A stretch of DNA of 64,000 nucleotides. It comes from Theobroma cacao (Eukaryota; Streptophyta; Magnoliopsida; Malvales; Malvaceae). This document shows, piece by piece, positions 32,218 through 43,700 of this stretch. How positions within the stretch are numbered: position 1 is the stretch's first letter; each line of letters opens with the position of its first letter. The position numbers were made by a program, and so were the translations under genes. The stretch covers positions 19,583,685 through 19,647,684 of the forward strand of contig NC_030851.1 in assembly GCF_000208745.1 (NCBI RefSeq), given 5' to 3'. The notes beneath the pieces were generated by a model that made no database searches, was not told where the DNA came from, and worked only from the letters and a program-made list of their open reading frames with translations.

Positions 32218-34233
32218 ACTGTTAGTTACAATACCTTCGAAATGTTACAAAAGACAGTTGAATTTACTATTTTGGACTGACAAAAAGTCCCCTGATTAAG
32301 CAGTTGAGGGGCTGCCGATCGAAAGAAAAGCAGGTAGACCACTTATGTTGATTGATACTTAACTGAGACAAGGTTCAAAGAAAGGGTGGACATAAAAGAA
32401 AAGGAAAAAAAAGGGGACAAGCCATCAAAACTCCGTGTGCCAGGTTAGTATGACTTGCTGAGAAAATCTCGTAGAACGACGGACGAAATTAGAGAAAAAG
32501 AGAGAGAGAGAGGCAGTTGTTTCATTTCATTGTTGGCCCGAAACTAGGTACAGCTCCATAATCGAAAGCGCAGGAAGCATAAAGAAGGATCGTGTAAGCT
32601 TGGTTAGCTAGAAGTTAGGGAATGAGGCCCTGCTCGCTTACCGTGTGAGCGCTTGGGAGAAAGGGGTCTGGTGAACACTAGCAAAACACTAAAAAAATTG
32701 GGATTTAAGGGGTGTGCAAGGAGACAAACCTCGAGCTACTAACAAGTCCTATAAAGAAGGGGTCATAACAAGAGGGGTCGGTAGTTAGCTGCGCAGCAAC
32801 CAATCCACCTAAGGGGAATCAATCAATCCCAGATAAAGTCCATGTGGCCTCGGTGATTAGACGAAGATAATATTCCATCATGCGCACCAAGGGATTAGGT
32901 TCTTTTTCTATATACGCAACCTCTGAGATACAGGGAAGATCCATGTCACACTAGGAATCAGCCACCACTAATTGGAGAAAGGAAGTAAAGAAGCATGTGA
33001 TTCCCTGTGTAAAATGCAAGGAACACTTACTTAAACCCCATGACCAGATAGTGCGAAATGAAGCCCAAAGCTAGCTATCTCTTCCTTCCCGGCCCTTATG
33101 CATCCCTTTAGGCTTTTCTTCCCCACTCGCAGACCGGGGTTGGGGCTTTTTTCTTCGGCTGGGTAAGGCACTAATACGTGTTCTTAAAAAGGGTAGTCAT
33201 TCTTTGTTAACTTAGGGAAAAAACCTCTTCACTGTGGTTGGCTTTTGGCCCACCTACCTACTACGGGTCGGATTCCGAATAACTACCAAAGATTAAATGA
33301 AGAATGCCCGGTGAAACGAAAGGTTGAGAGTGGGTGTCGACCGTAGATGGAGATCTGGTCGGATTGCTCTATCAGTCGAGGTGAATAGTGTTTTGGTAAA
33401 ACAATTTACCACTAGTACAGTGGGTGTTCTCAAATCAGCAAGCCCTCGGGCTCCCTAACACGCAGGCATCGAGGGCGCTCAGACTTTCAACGGGACTGTG
33501 AGGGGGGAGCGTATGTTCGCAGTGTGCACGGGGAAAGCCTTGCGCAGTCCCTACTTTCTAGATATAGTCACACATCATACATATAAATGTGATCTAGCCT
33601 TTAGGCATTGATGAAAGAAGCTTCCTTTCCTTCCCCTCTCACCAGGGGTCTATCAACCGTCTCTCTACGAGGCGACCAGAGGGAGGGTGTGCTATTTTAA
33701 TGCTTAGGTTTGGTGGCTAAGGCAGGCAGAGGATAACCGGCTTGCGAGTCACGTTGCCCCAAGGAAGACGGCTTACGTAGCCAGGTGCACCGCTAGGAGC
33801 AAAGAAATTACCGAACAACTTAAAGAGCCTAAAAGAAAAGCCTCAAGCCTCTATCTGCGTCCCCTTCGGAGAGACATCGACTTAATATTCATCAATATTT
33901 GGAAAATCTTGCTTTTTCTGCCTGTGTTGTGACCTAAATTCATTCTCATTTTTGGCACCGATGTGTTCTTAGTTTATGATTTTGTTTGTGTTTCATGACA
34001 CGACAAAAACTCTAAAGCCTTGGGCGACCTAAGGATCAGGATTGGTACCCCCATCCATAACCTAAGGCGTACGTGGAGCCATAAATATCAATAGCCCCAT
34101 CTGTACTCGAATCAACTTACGTAGAGTAGTTAAAAGTACCAGTATCCCTGCCTCTATCCTATTTACCTACTGTAGTCTGAGGAACAACTAGAACGGAAAT
34201 AGGTGGTGTCCTAAGGCGAGGTCACAATGAGGG
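32218..34233. other. Unassigned mitochondrial DNA, possibly containing group II intron sequence
   Basis: No ORF of note. The stretch at about 33290-33580 (GTGAAACGAAAGG, GTGCACGGGGAAAGCC and short complementary stems) looks like structured intron RNA as in plant nad introns, but I cannot assign domains. A CT/GA microsatellite is near 32500. Confidence 0.35.
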
Positions 34234-34494
34234 TTGAAGTTTGTCTTCGGACAAAAAGCGAGGCCTAATCGCTATATTAGCACGCGAGGCTTGCGACCAT
34301 ATCTATTGCCCGTACCGAAAAACGTATTAATGGAAGTTCTAAACGTACTTATACCACCTCTATTAATTGGATTATGCATTTGGTTGACTGCTATCTCGGA
34401 ACATGGAACTACCCTCAATCTACCACTATGCCTACCAGGAGATGTAGACGATCTAATCAAAGCTATACAGAGAGAAGAACTGATAAGTACATAA
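34234..34494 (+). CDS. Unidentified ORF (86 aa) in mitochondrial DNA
   Basis: The frame starts MKFVFGQKARPNRYISTRGL. It has one likely membrane segment (VLNVLIPPLLIGLCIWLTAI) and an acidic end (PGDVDDLIKAIQREEL). I do not recognise it. It lies close to the right end of the mitochondrial insert. Confidence 0.3.
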   Translation: MKFVFGQKARPNRYISTRGLRPYLLPVPKNVLMEVLNVLIPPLLIGLCIWLTAISEHGTTLNLPLCLPGDVDDLIKAIQREELIST

Positions 34495-34690
34495 TCTCCG
34501 ACTGGTCAGCAAGAAGGTGTAACCGCGACGTCTTCCTAAAAGCATAAAGTGAGAGGCATAAGCTTTCCCTTTCGGAGAGCTGTATAGCATTTATTTTTTC
34601 GAGAAAGGAGAGCTGGGAAGAGTAGTTGAGCTTGAAGACTAAGAATGAGATCCAAGGGTGAAGAAAAAGAATGCTGCAAAGACCAGAGGG

Positions 34691-34700
34691 AACCTATCCT
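34691..34700 (+). repeat. Right copy of the 10-bp repeat flanking the mitochondrial insert
   Basis: AACCTATCCT, as at 19141-19150. Continuing to the right, the sequence resumes the extra ORF of C2 (reverse strand), with CCAAGTTTG and TTTACCTTTCTT aligning to C1. Confidence 0.6.
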
Positions 34701-34947
34701 ATCAACTTCGAATTCTATGATTCCAAGTTTGTTTGTCAGCTTTACCTTTCTTTAATGTTTTTCCCTTTTCTTTCTTCTTCTGTATTTTCTATTCTTTTTC
34801 TTTTTGTGACTTTCCAGATTTTCCACTCTTTGATGCAAACTCGATTTTCTGCTTCTTTTTCTGTATTTCTACTTTCATGCCTTCTTCCAATGGCCTTTTT
34901 CCTTTCTTCTTTTCAATAATTTCTCTACTCTGAGAGGTCTTTGCCAT
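34691..34947 (-). pseudogene. Extra ORF of C2, 5' part (Lys-rich N-terminus)
   Basis: From the ATG at 34947 the minus strand reads MAKTSQSREIIEKKKGKRPL, then a Lys/Glu-rich segment with one stop, then KKGKADKQ. This aligns with the start of the C1 ORF at 11489 (MAKSSLSKDILEKKKGNRPM). The mitochondrial insert interrupts it; the ORF continues at 19150. The basic, probably disordered N-terminus could bind nucleic acid, but that is inference. Confidence 0.75.
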
Positions 34948-35415
34948 TTCAATTTTGAATATTTATGGCTGAGGCTCGAAGGTTTTGGTTTTATGTGAAT
35001 TAGTTTCAGAGGCAAGAATGTAGAGAGAATGGGTTTTAGTTTCAGATGACTGAGTTTCAGGGGAGAGAAAATGTAAAAAAAGAAGTTGTCAGCAGTATTA
35101 ATTTTCCTTAGAAAACTGTTCGCCTCCCCTTTAAAAATTGCCTCACTCCATTTGCTTAAAAAAATTCAAAATTCGCTCTAAATTTTTGTTATTCTCCTAG
35201 GCGATTTTTCTTCTTTTCTTTATTGCTCGGTAGGTAGTTTCTTCCTATTATTTTATTCCTCCTGCCTTTATTTTAACTAAGTCTTATTATTTAATGCTAC
35301 CAAAACACTCTTAGTTGACTAAGATTCACCTTAGTAGACTAAATGCATTCTGTTTTGTGTGTATGAACCAAAAATTTTCTCATAACTTTTACAGACTAAT
35401 CATTCCTAAATTCCT
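34948..35415 (-). other. C2 spacer between pol and the extra ORF
   Basis: Non-coding. It contains two 12-bp sites, TTAGTTGACTAA (35311-35322) and TTAGTAGACTAA (35331-35342), 20 bp apart start to start, the same pair as in the LTRs. It corresponds to 11118-11488 in C1. Confidence 0.6.
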
Positions 35416-36750
35416 TCAAATTTCACAAAATCTATCTTCACTTAGAGGTTTAGTAAAAATATCTGCTAATTGATGCACAGTATTCACAAATTCAATCTTG
35501 ATATCACTTTTTACTACATGATCTCTTACAAAATGGTGCCTAATCTCAATTTGTTTTGTCCTAAAATGTTGCACAGGATTTTTGGATATGTTGATTGCAC
35601 TTGTGTTGTCACAAAAGATTGGTACATTATGAACTTTAATTCCAAAATCTCTTAGTTGTTGTTTGATCCACAAAATCAGAGCACAACAACTACCTAGAGA
35701 AATATACTCTACTTCAGCTGTAGAGAGGGCAACTGAGTTTTGTTTCTATCAGTTTTGCTTCCTGCAAAGTCTACATCAGAATAACCTACAAGATCAAATG
35801 ATGATTCTCTAGAATACCATAATCCTAAAGTTTGAGTTTCTAAAAGGTATCTAAAAATTCTCTTAACAGCTGTTAAGTGTGATTCTTTAGGCTGTGACTA
35901 AAATCTAGCACACAAACACACACTAAACTGAATATCTAGTCTGCTTGATGTTAAGTAGAGTAGTGAACTGATCATACCCTTATAGAGCTTTTGATCAATA
36001 CTTTTCTTTTCTCATCAGCATCAAGTTTGGTGGATGGATTCAATGGTGTGGAGATTGGTTTCAGCTTCAACATATCGAACTTTTTGAGTATATCTTGAGT
36101 GTATCTTTCTTGGTTGATAAAGATTCTTTTCTCACTTTGCTTAATTTGAAGACCAAGAAAGTACTTCAACTCTCCCATCATGCTCATCTCAAATTCACCC
36201 TGCATTTCTTTAGCAAAGTTCTTACAAAAAGCCTCATTAGTTGCACCAAATACAATGTCATCCACATATATTTGCACAACAATTAGATCATTTAAATATA
36301 TTTTAATGAACAATGTAGTATCAATGCTGCCTCTAACATAACCTTTTTCAACTATAAATTTTGAAAGCCTCTCATACCAAGTTCTAGGAGCTTGTTTCAA
36401 TCCATACAAGGCTTTATGAAGTTTGAAAACATGATCAGGTTTCTCAAAATCTTCAAAACCTGGTGGTTGTTCAACATATACTTCCTCTTGAATAAATCCA
36501 TTTAAAAATACACTTTTTACATCCATTTGATACAATTTGAAATTCATGAAGTATGCAAAAGCTAACAACAACCTTATGGCTTTAATTCTAGCAATCGGTG
36601 CAAAGGTTTCATCATAATCTATTCCTTCCCCTTGGTTGTATCCTTGGGCTACTAACCTAGCTTTATTTCAAACTACATTTCCTTGCTCATCTACCTTATT
36701 TCTAAACACCCATTTTGTGCCAACAATAGGGTGATTTGAAGGTCTTGGTA
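35416..36750 (-). pseudogene. Copia RT-RNase H of C2 (3' part of pol)
   Basis: On the minus strand, RT runs from about 36750. It shows MNFKLYQMDVKSVFLNGFIQ, YVEQPPGF, LHKALYGLKQAPRTWYERLS, then the catalytic YVDD in QIYVDDIVFG, and YFLGLQIKQSE. A frameshift follows ADEKRK at about 35990. RNase H at 35673-35416 has WIKQQLRDFGI, IFCDNTSAINISKNP, IEIRHHFVRDH and DIFTKPLSEDRF. It would copy element RNA into DNA. The upstream part of RT is across the nested LTRs at 41970 and beyond. Confidence 0.93.
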
Positions 36751-39086
36751 TGTCACAGCCCAAATTCCAAGCTATGATCGGCTCATGAGCCCAATGGGCA
36801 TAGCTCGCTAAGCCTAAGGAAGCTTATTTATGCAATCTCGATCATCAATCCAAACCATCATTTCTCAAACCCATATTGTAATTCTCATATAAAAATATTT
36901 CAATAACATTTTATGGTAACCCAATACTCACAATTGTATTATGCTAACATAGTATCACTCATTTGCCACCTTATAGTGGCTTCAGTAATCAAATATACAA
37001 ATTTGATTTTTCTAACTTGAATCTGAGTGGTCTACATTACTTATATGTATACACAAGCATACGACTCTTGACCATCAGCGGAGTGACCGTGGGTGAGGGT
37101 ACAGCTATTGAGATGCCATAGTACCTACCAAGAAGGCGAGTATATGTGTGCGACTCAATCTAGGTCCCAACTGCCTCCAATCTGAAAACATGAATTTTAG
37201 AAACGTGAGTATAAAACTCAGTGAGTGAACATAAGAAGGGAACAAGTAATCAATAGGAAGAATTTGAAAATCATGATGCACTTGTTTCAATGCAATTGAT
37301 TTAGTTTCTTACTAAAAACCCCTCATTTCAAACTTTGATTAATAACCTCATAGTGTTGCAAAAACCCAATATCAATCCATGAAGTTAAATGGGTGAAAAA
37401 TATGTCAAAATCAAGCAAGGTAGCAAGCATGGTAGCAAGTTTCTTGCTGCAACAAAGTTCATTCTTGATGTAGCAAGATTCAGGCGGCCAAAATAGAAAG
37501 TTTCTCGCTGTAGTGAGAAATAGTGCTAATTTGCATATGTTATAGGTTTTCTAGTATATCTCCCGTTACAGAAGTCAAATTGATCTGATTTTTAGACCAT
37601 TAGAAAGCTAAGAGGTAGGGATACAACTTTTATGTTTACCACTTTTCCTAGTTTGGATGGGAACATAGTCAAAATCTTCATTGAAGTGAAAGCATTGCAT
37701 CAGAACCTGAGAGTTTCTCGCTACAGCGAGTTGTTGGCTGCCAAAACAGAATGTTTCTCTCTGCAGCAAGAAGCAGGGTACCTAAGTGTAAAAAGGACCT
37801 CCTTTGCACTAAAAATCCATTTGGTGTTGCAATAAAAATCACTTTGCAAGAAAATGGGAAATTCTCAAGATTCATCATGCCAAATTTTCACATGCATTAC
37901 AATCATATACCATATTTATGAGCTTTTATTCCATAAACATATATACACATATATACATAGATAAACACCAATACTACCATTGTCTCATCTGACTCATGTG
38001 CATCCCCCCACATCGTGCATATAGCCAGAGTCATCGTGTGCATCCCCCCATATCGTGCACACGGGCACTTTCATCATCCAACTCCTTCACCACCATCATC
38101 ACCGGCATGTGCATTCCCCCACATCGTGCACACGCACGGTTATCATTATCACACAATATCCACCATCAATGCATAACATATATATATATACCAACACAAT
38201 GTAGTAGTACAAGAATCCATAATAGCCACATGTCACAACATAGAAACAATTTATCAAGGGCTTGTTCCCAAGGCACCCATTTTAAGAAAAAAATTTGGAT
38301 AAAATCATTCAAAGGTCTTGTGCAAATACATTCACATTCCCAAAACCATTTTGAAATGCAAGTTCACTCACCGGTATTGTTGAGCCTCTAATCCACTCTA
38401 ACCTCAACTAATGGTTCAAATGGGCAACTGAGGCCTTATTGGAACCTATACGCACATAGCATCACAACTAACCCAAATTGGCATTAATAAAATTCTAAAA
38501 GCTATTTCTTAACTCAAGTTCAGCTAGTTATTCCTAACTAGCTTTCAATCACAATTAGGTGGCTATTTATTTCACTACTCTAGTCACCTTAAAAATGAAT
38601 AACAATCTCAACAATAGATTAACTCACCACTCTAAAATCATTAACCATTATCAACAACTTGAAAATTTAACCTAATTCATTACTCACCTTAGTGGTTTTT
38701 TGTAGTTGAATCCCTTTTCAAAAGCTTCCAAGCTACTATGGCAAGTCTCTCTTTCTCTCTCTAAAACTTTCAGCTAGTGAAAGAAAGTGCTGAACAAAGA
38801 CTTTTAAGGGTTTTAAGGAGAGAGAGTGAAAAAGCACAAAGGTTTTATGAAAAAGTGCACAAACGCATGAAAATCAGAGCTAGAGAAAGAAAGTTATGGA
38901 AGTTGCAAAGAAAGCTTCCATGGAGGATAAAAAAAACGTGAAAGGGGAGGAAAAAGAAGAAGGAGAAGTTGTTGGAAGCTGTTGGAGCTCAGATATATTT
39001 TCTTCAAGTTAATCCAAATTTCCACCGAAATAACCAAAATGCCCTTAACATGGTGGTTTTGTCTTCCTCCCACCCTTTGTGCAACC

Positions 39087-41559
39087 TGTGAGACCTTGAC
39101 CTTTATAAACTCATAGTTAGTAATATACGTGATATCCTTGATCAGGGGTAATTTCGTCATTTCCTTAGTAAGCCCATAAAAGTAAGATTTTAAACAATAT
39201 TATGGCCTAAGTAGACCTAAGGCATAAATGAATGATCAAGTTAGGGGTAAAATGAAAAGAAAACAAAACTTTGGATGATTTTCATGATAGGGGCAAAATG
39301 GTCATTTTTCACCTCGAGTTGGAATTTTAAGCTTCCATGAACCCGAACATTTGTAGACCATTATGGACCTTGTCCCAGCGTCAAAACAGTAAAAAGATTT
39401 CATATAGGGCTTGAGAAGGACAAGCTAACTTACTAAGGGCATTTTCGTAATTTCTAAGGGAGAGGATAAGCTTGGGCTATAAATATCTTCTCTTTCTAGT
39501 AGCTTTTTGAATTTCTAGCAGCTTTTTCTTCTTCTCTTCCCATCTCATGTTGCTTCCATCCTTCATGGAAGCTTGATATGGAGCTTACATAATTTTCTCT
39601 CTCTAGCTCTAGTTTTCATACCTTTGTGCTCTTTTAACTAGAACCCTTGTATTCTTTCACTCTCTCACTTTAAAACCCTTCAAAAATCCTACTTCCATGC
39701 TTTCTCTCACTAGCTATGTTGTTAGAGAGAGAAAGAGAAAGAAAGCCCTATAATAAGCTTGGGAATTGTTGGAAAGAATTTTAAAGTTACAAAGCTATCA
39801 AGGTGAGTAGTAAATTAGAATTGAGTTTTAAGTGTTGATAATGTTTAGTGATTGATTTGTGAGTTTATTGTTGAGATTGTGTATTGACTCTAATGTGATT
39901 AAGTAGTGAACATAGATAGCCATTTAAAATGGCAATTGAAAGCTAGTTAAAAGATTGCTTTTAGGTTTTATAATGTGTTAATTAGCATAATGTTGATGCG
40001 AATGTGATTCTAGGTTCTAAAGAAGCCCCATTACCCCAATTGGATCATTAGGGAAATTAGAGTCAACTAAAGGCTCAAAAATATATCGGTGAGTGAACTG
40101 CATTTCAAATTCATTTTGGGAAATGTGATTGTTTGTACAAAGCGTTTGAATGATTTTATACAACTTTTCTTAAAAATGAGTGCCTTGGGAACAAGCTTTT
40201 GAGAAATGGGTTATGTTGTGATATGTGGCTATTATAAATTCCTATACTGCTACAATATGTTGAAATATGTATATACGTACGAATATATTGTTGTGTAATT
40301 ATATGGACTCGGCTATGTATAAGTAGGAAGTGCGCATAAGTCGATGATGACCTGGTTATGTGCGAGCAGGGAGTGCGCATAAACCGGTGATGACCCAGCC
40401 ATGTGCGAAGGGAGTGCACATGAGCTAGTGATGATGGGATGGTGTGCATGATGATGATGGGTATATGTATATATATATACATAAGTAAACATGTGTGTTA
40501 TAAGAAATTTATGAGTAATGGTATATGGTTGTAATGTATGTGAAATTCGGTATGTTAAACTTTGGAAAGTTGTTATGTGTTTCTTATTGGTTTTGGACAT
40601 TTTAGCAGGATGGTTTTCTTCGAGAGGAAGGGACATTTTTCATTGGTGCCCTGTTTCTCGCTGCAGCGAGAATGATTCTCACTGCAACGTGAAACTCTCG
40701 GGTTTTTGGAGGGTGGCTGGCCGAAAACTCACTACAACGAGAAAGTTTCTTTCTTGGGACAGAAATTTTGCTACAGCAAGATTCATTCTCACTGCAGTGA
40801 AAAACTTTCTATTTTGTCTCATATCTTGATCAATTGTTGCCCTATTTTCCACTTCTTTGATATCATAGTTGAGCATGGACTTCCAACATTAAGGAATAAA
40901 TGAATTAAGTTTAAAATGGGGAGGTTTGGTGAGAAACCATCGGCCAGTTAAGAAACCCTCAGTTAGATGATAATTTAAGTCAAGTGTCGCTGCAGCGGGA
41001 AGGCATTCTTTTCAATAAGTAATTTTTCTCATGTGGCGCTTACATGAGGGGTTTAATAAGAACTAAAATAAATTGTATTATTTTGAAAAATGAATGCATG
41101 ATGATTTCGTTAAACATTCCTTTTGGTGTGCTTGTTCCCTTCTTGTTCACTCATTGGGTTTATACTCACCGTTTTCAACTTCATGTTTTCAGATCACGAG
41201 GCAACTGGTAACTAGGTCGAAGTGTCTTTGTATATTTGACCCTTGGTAGGTGTCTCGGCATTCAGTAGCTGTACATTCGTTGGAGTCTCTCCGCTGGAAG
41301 TCGAGTATTCTTTTGTTGTGTATAGACAAACCTAATGTAAATTATTAAGATACATGTTGTAGACAACGTATATACACTTGTTAGTATGCCGGTATGAGGT
41401 GGCAATGTTTAATATTATTTTGATCCTAAGTTACGAAATGTGACTTAGCAGTTTATGATGGAATGATGAACATGTCAGATTAATAAGCTTACTTGGGCTT
41501 AGTGGACTACGTCTATTGGGCCCATACGCCGGTCATGGCGCCGAATTTGGGTTGTGCCA
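39087..41559 (+). mobile_element. Solo LTR A2 (2473 bp) with target duplication CAACC
   Basis: It starts TGTGAGACCTTGACC and ends GGTTGTGCCA, flanked by CAACC at 39082-39086 and 41560-41564. It is inserted in the reverse-oriented LTR 36751-41969. It is close to A1 for most of its length. It has TATAAATAT at 39478-39486, a perfect 18-bp palindrome at 40655-40672 and a diverged minisatellite at 40310-40435. Confidence 0.94.
40655..40672 (+). repeat. Perfect 18-bp palindrome in LTR A2
   Basis: TTCTCGCTGCAGCGAGAA is its own reverse complement. Degraded copies follow at about 40675-40800 (for example GATTCTCACTGCAACGTGAA). Confidence 0.9.
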
Positions 41560-41969
41560 CAACCTTTTTTGCTCTTTTGACACCAAAACAAAGTCCATAA
41601 TAGTCTAAAGGTACTCGGGTTCACGAAACTTAAAAATTTAGACCCGAGATGCAAAATGACCATTTTGCCCCTACCATGGAAATTATCATTATTTTTATCT
41701 TCCTCATTTATTTACCATCATAAACATAATTCGTTCATTCCTTGGGCCTATTTAGACCTTAATAGCATAAAAAACCCACTCATTGGAGCTCACCAAGAAA
41801 AATTATGAAATTACCCCTAGTCCACATTATCACCTCTACTTCTAGTTATGTGCTTATGGAGATCGAGATTTCAAGATTCACTTCTGAATTACTCTTTTAA
41901 CTTAGTAATCAACCTCAATTGACATCCGTAAACTTTATTAGCTACAATATCAAAATACGGGGTACTACA

Positions 41970-43700
41970 AGGTACTAGTGACCATACATGATTTCTTTTG
42001 AATTGGTCAAGTTCCTCTTGCATGGCCATTATACAACTTTCCTCATTTTTAGCTTCTTCAAAGTTTTTAGGCTCAATTTGTGATATGAAGGCTAAAAATT
42101 CACAAGTCTCTCTAGTTGCTCTTCTAATTCTAACTCCTTGAGAAATATCACCTATTATTTGATCTTGTGGATGGTCTCTTACAAATCTCCAACTCCTTGG
42201 AACGTCATTATGTTGATTTTCTATTTTTTGCAAATCTTCTAGAGATGGAGTTTCATTTTCTCTTCTAGGTGAGCTTTATTCACTATTCTTATTATTCTCT
42301 AAGCTCATTTCTTCCATTTGTTTTTCGAGGATTTCTACATCATCATCATCATCAACATGAATTTCCTTTGGTAAAGCATTGGACTCATCAAAAACTACAT
42401 GGATCGATTCTTCAACATCTAGAGCCTTTTGTTAAAAATCCTATAAGCCTTTTAGTTTAATGCATATCCTAAAAATATTGCTTCATCACTCTTTGCATCA
42501 AACTTACCTAAGGGTTGTTTTCCATTGTTCAATACAAAACACTTGCAACCAAAACTCCTAAGGTGAGAAATATTTAGTTTCCTACCCTTGTAAAGTTCAT
42601 ATGGTGTCTTAGATATCATGGGTCTTATTGAGACTCTATTAAGTATATAAGCTGTTGTGTTCCCTGCCTCAGCCCAAAAATATTTTGGTAAGTTATTCTC
42701 ACATAGCATAGTCTAGCCATTTCTTTTAATGTTCAGTTTTTCCTCTCTACAACTCTATTTTGCTAGGGTGTTCTAGGAGTAGAGAAATTGTGATCCAACC
42801 TCTTTTCATTGCAAAATTTCTCAAATTCATCATTTTCAAATTCTCCTCCATGATCACTCCTTATGCTAACTATGGTTAGTCCTTTTTCATTCTCTACTTT
42901 CCTACAATGACTTATAAAAGCTGATAGAGCATCATTCTTATGAGCAAGAAAAAAAACCCAAGTGTACTTAGAATAGTCATCAACTATTACAAAGCCATAA
43001 GATTTTCCTCCTAAACTAGTTTTGCTTATTGGACCAAATAGATCAATGTGTAACAATTCAAGAGGTTTAGATGTTGAAACAACTTTCTTAGCTTTAAAGG
43101 ATGTTCTAACTTGTTTTCCTAGTTGGCAAGCATCACATATTTTATCATTTTCAAATTTTATGTCCAGCAGCCCAACAACTAAGTTCTTTCTAATCAATTT
43201 TGACATAGTATGCAAGCTTACACGTCCTAATCTCCTATGCCATAACTAGCTGTCATTTTCAGCATTTGCAACAAGACATATTTCACTATTTATTTCAAGC
43301 TCCTCAAGAAAAACAACATACATATTCTTCAATCTCTTTCCTGTAAATGACACATTGTTTGTACCTATGTCTATTACTTCATACTTATTTGAATCAAAAC
43401 ATACTTTAAATCCGTTGTCACATAATTGACTAATACTCAATAAATTATGCTTCAAACCCTTAACTAACAACACATGACTGATTTGAGTTTGGGAGTTCTT
43501 ACCAACTGTACCTATCCTATGAATTCTACCTTTTGAATCATCACCAAAGGATACGGTACCTCCCTTCCTCTTGTCTAACTGAGCAAACATCATTTCATCT
43601 TCTGTCATGTGTCGTGAACAGCCACTGTCCATATACCAAGGCTGTTTCTTCTTGAGTTGAGCTCTTGAACATGTCTCCTTTAAGTGTAACTCAACCTACA
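41970..43700 (-). pseudogene. Copia protease-integrase and start of RT of C2
   Basis: On the minus strand from 43632: protease active-site MDSGCSRHMT, the GAG-pre-integrase region (GLKHNLLSISQLCDNGFKVC) and a stop at 43246. Integrase follows with the zinc region WHRRLGRVSLHTM (second His of the usual HRRLGH replaced by Arg) and CDACQLGKQ. The catalytic core has HIDLFGP, SDHGGEF and VVERKN, with a stop in PRTP*QN near 42763. The integrase C-terminal part (NNLPKYFWAEAGNTTAYILN, GKFDAKSDEAIFLGYAL) and the RT start (KRNHVWSLVP) are in other frames. It would process the polyprotein and integrate cDNA. Confidence 0.92.

Larger units (their letters stand above)
19151..34690. other. Nuclear copy of mitochondrial DNA (NUMT), about 15.5 kb
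   Basis: The insert has a different look from its surroundings: higher G+C, typical plant mitochondrial intergenic words, and recognisable mitochondrial genes (cox1 3' end, rrn18 5' end, group II intron domain V, atp1, trnS, trnF, trnP). It splits the extra ORF of copia C2, and both flanks continue that ORF. Stops and replacements in atp1 and a stop in the ORF at 22241 show decay after transfer, so a mis-assembled active mitochondrial contig is less likely. The exact borders are uncertain by about 10-20 bp because of the shared AACCTATCCT. Confidence 0.93.
36751..41969 (-). mobile_element. Solo LTR (gypsy-type, reverse) in C2 pol, itself carrying LTR A2
   Basis: On the forward strand it begins TGTCACAGCCC and ends GGGGTACTACA. 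It is flanked by TGGTA (36746-36750) and AGGTA (41970-41974), a duplication with one change. Removing it restores the copia frame VWSLVPRPSNHPIVG on the minus strand. Without the nested LTR (39087-41559) it is about 2.74 kb. Its body is A-type, but its 5' end (TGTAGTACCCCG on the minus strand) is of the type seen at 3545 and 52834. It contains inverted palindromes (37440-37770) and the minisatellite (37996-38140). Confidence 0.88.

Noticed and set aside
19151..34690. Possibility that this is an assembled piece of the active mitochondrial genome (chimeric contig)
   Set aside because: Both borders split one transposon ORF with a short direct repeat, and atp1, trnP and the ORF at 22241 carry nuclear-type decay. 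It remains worth a read check because of the N at 25170.
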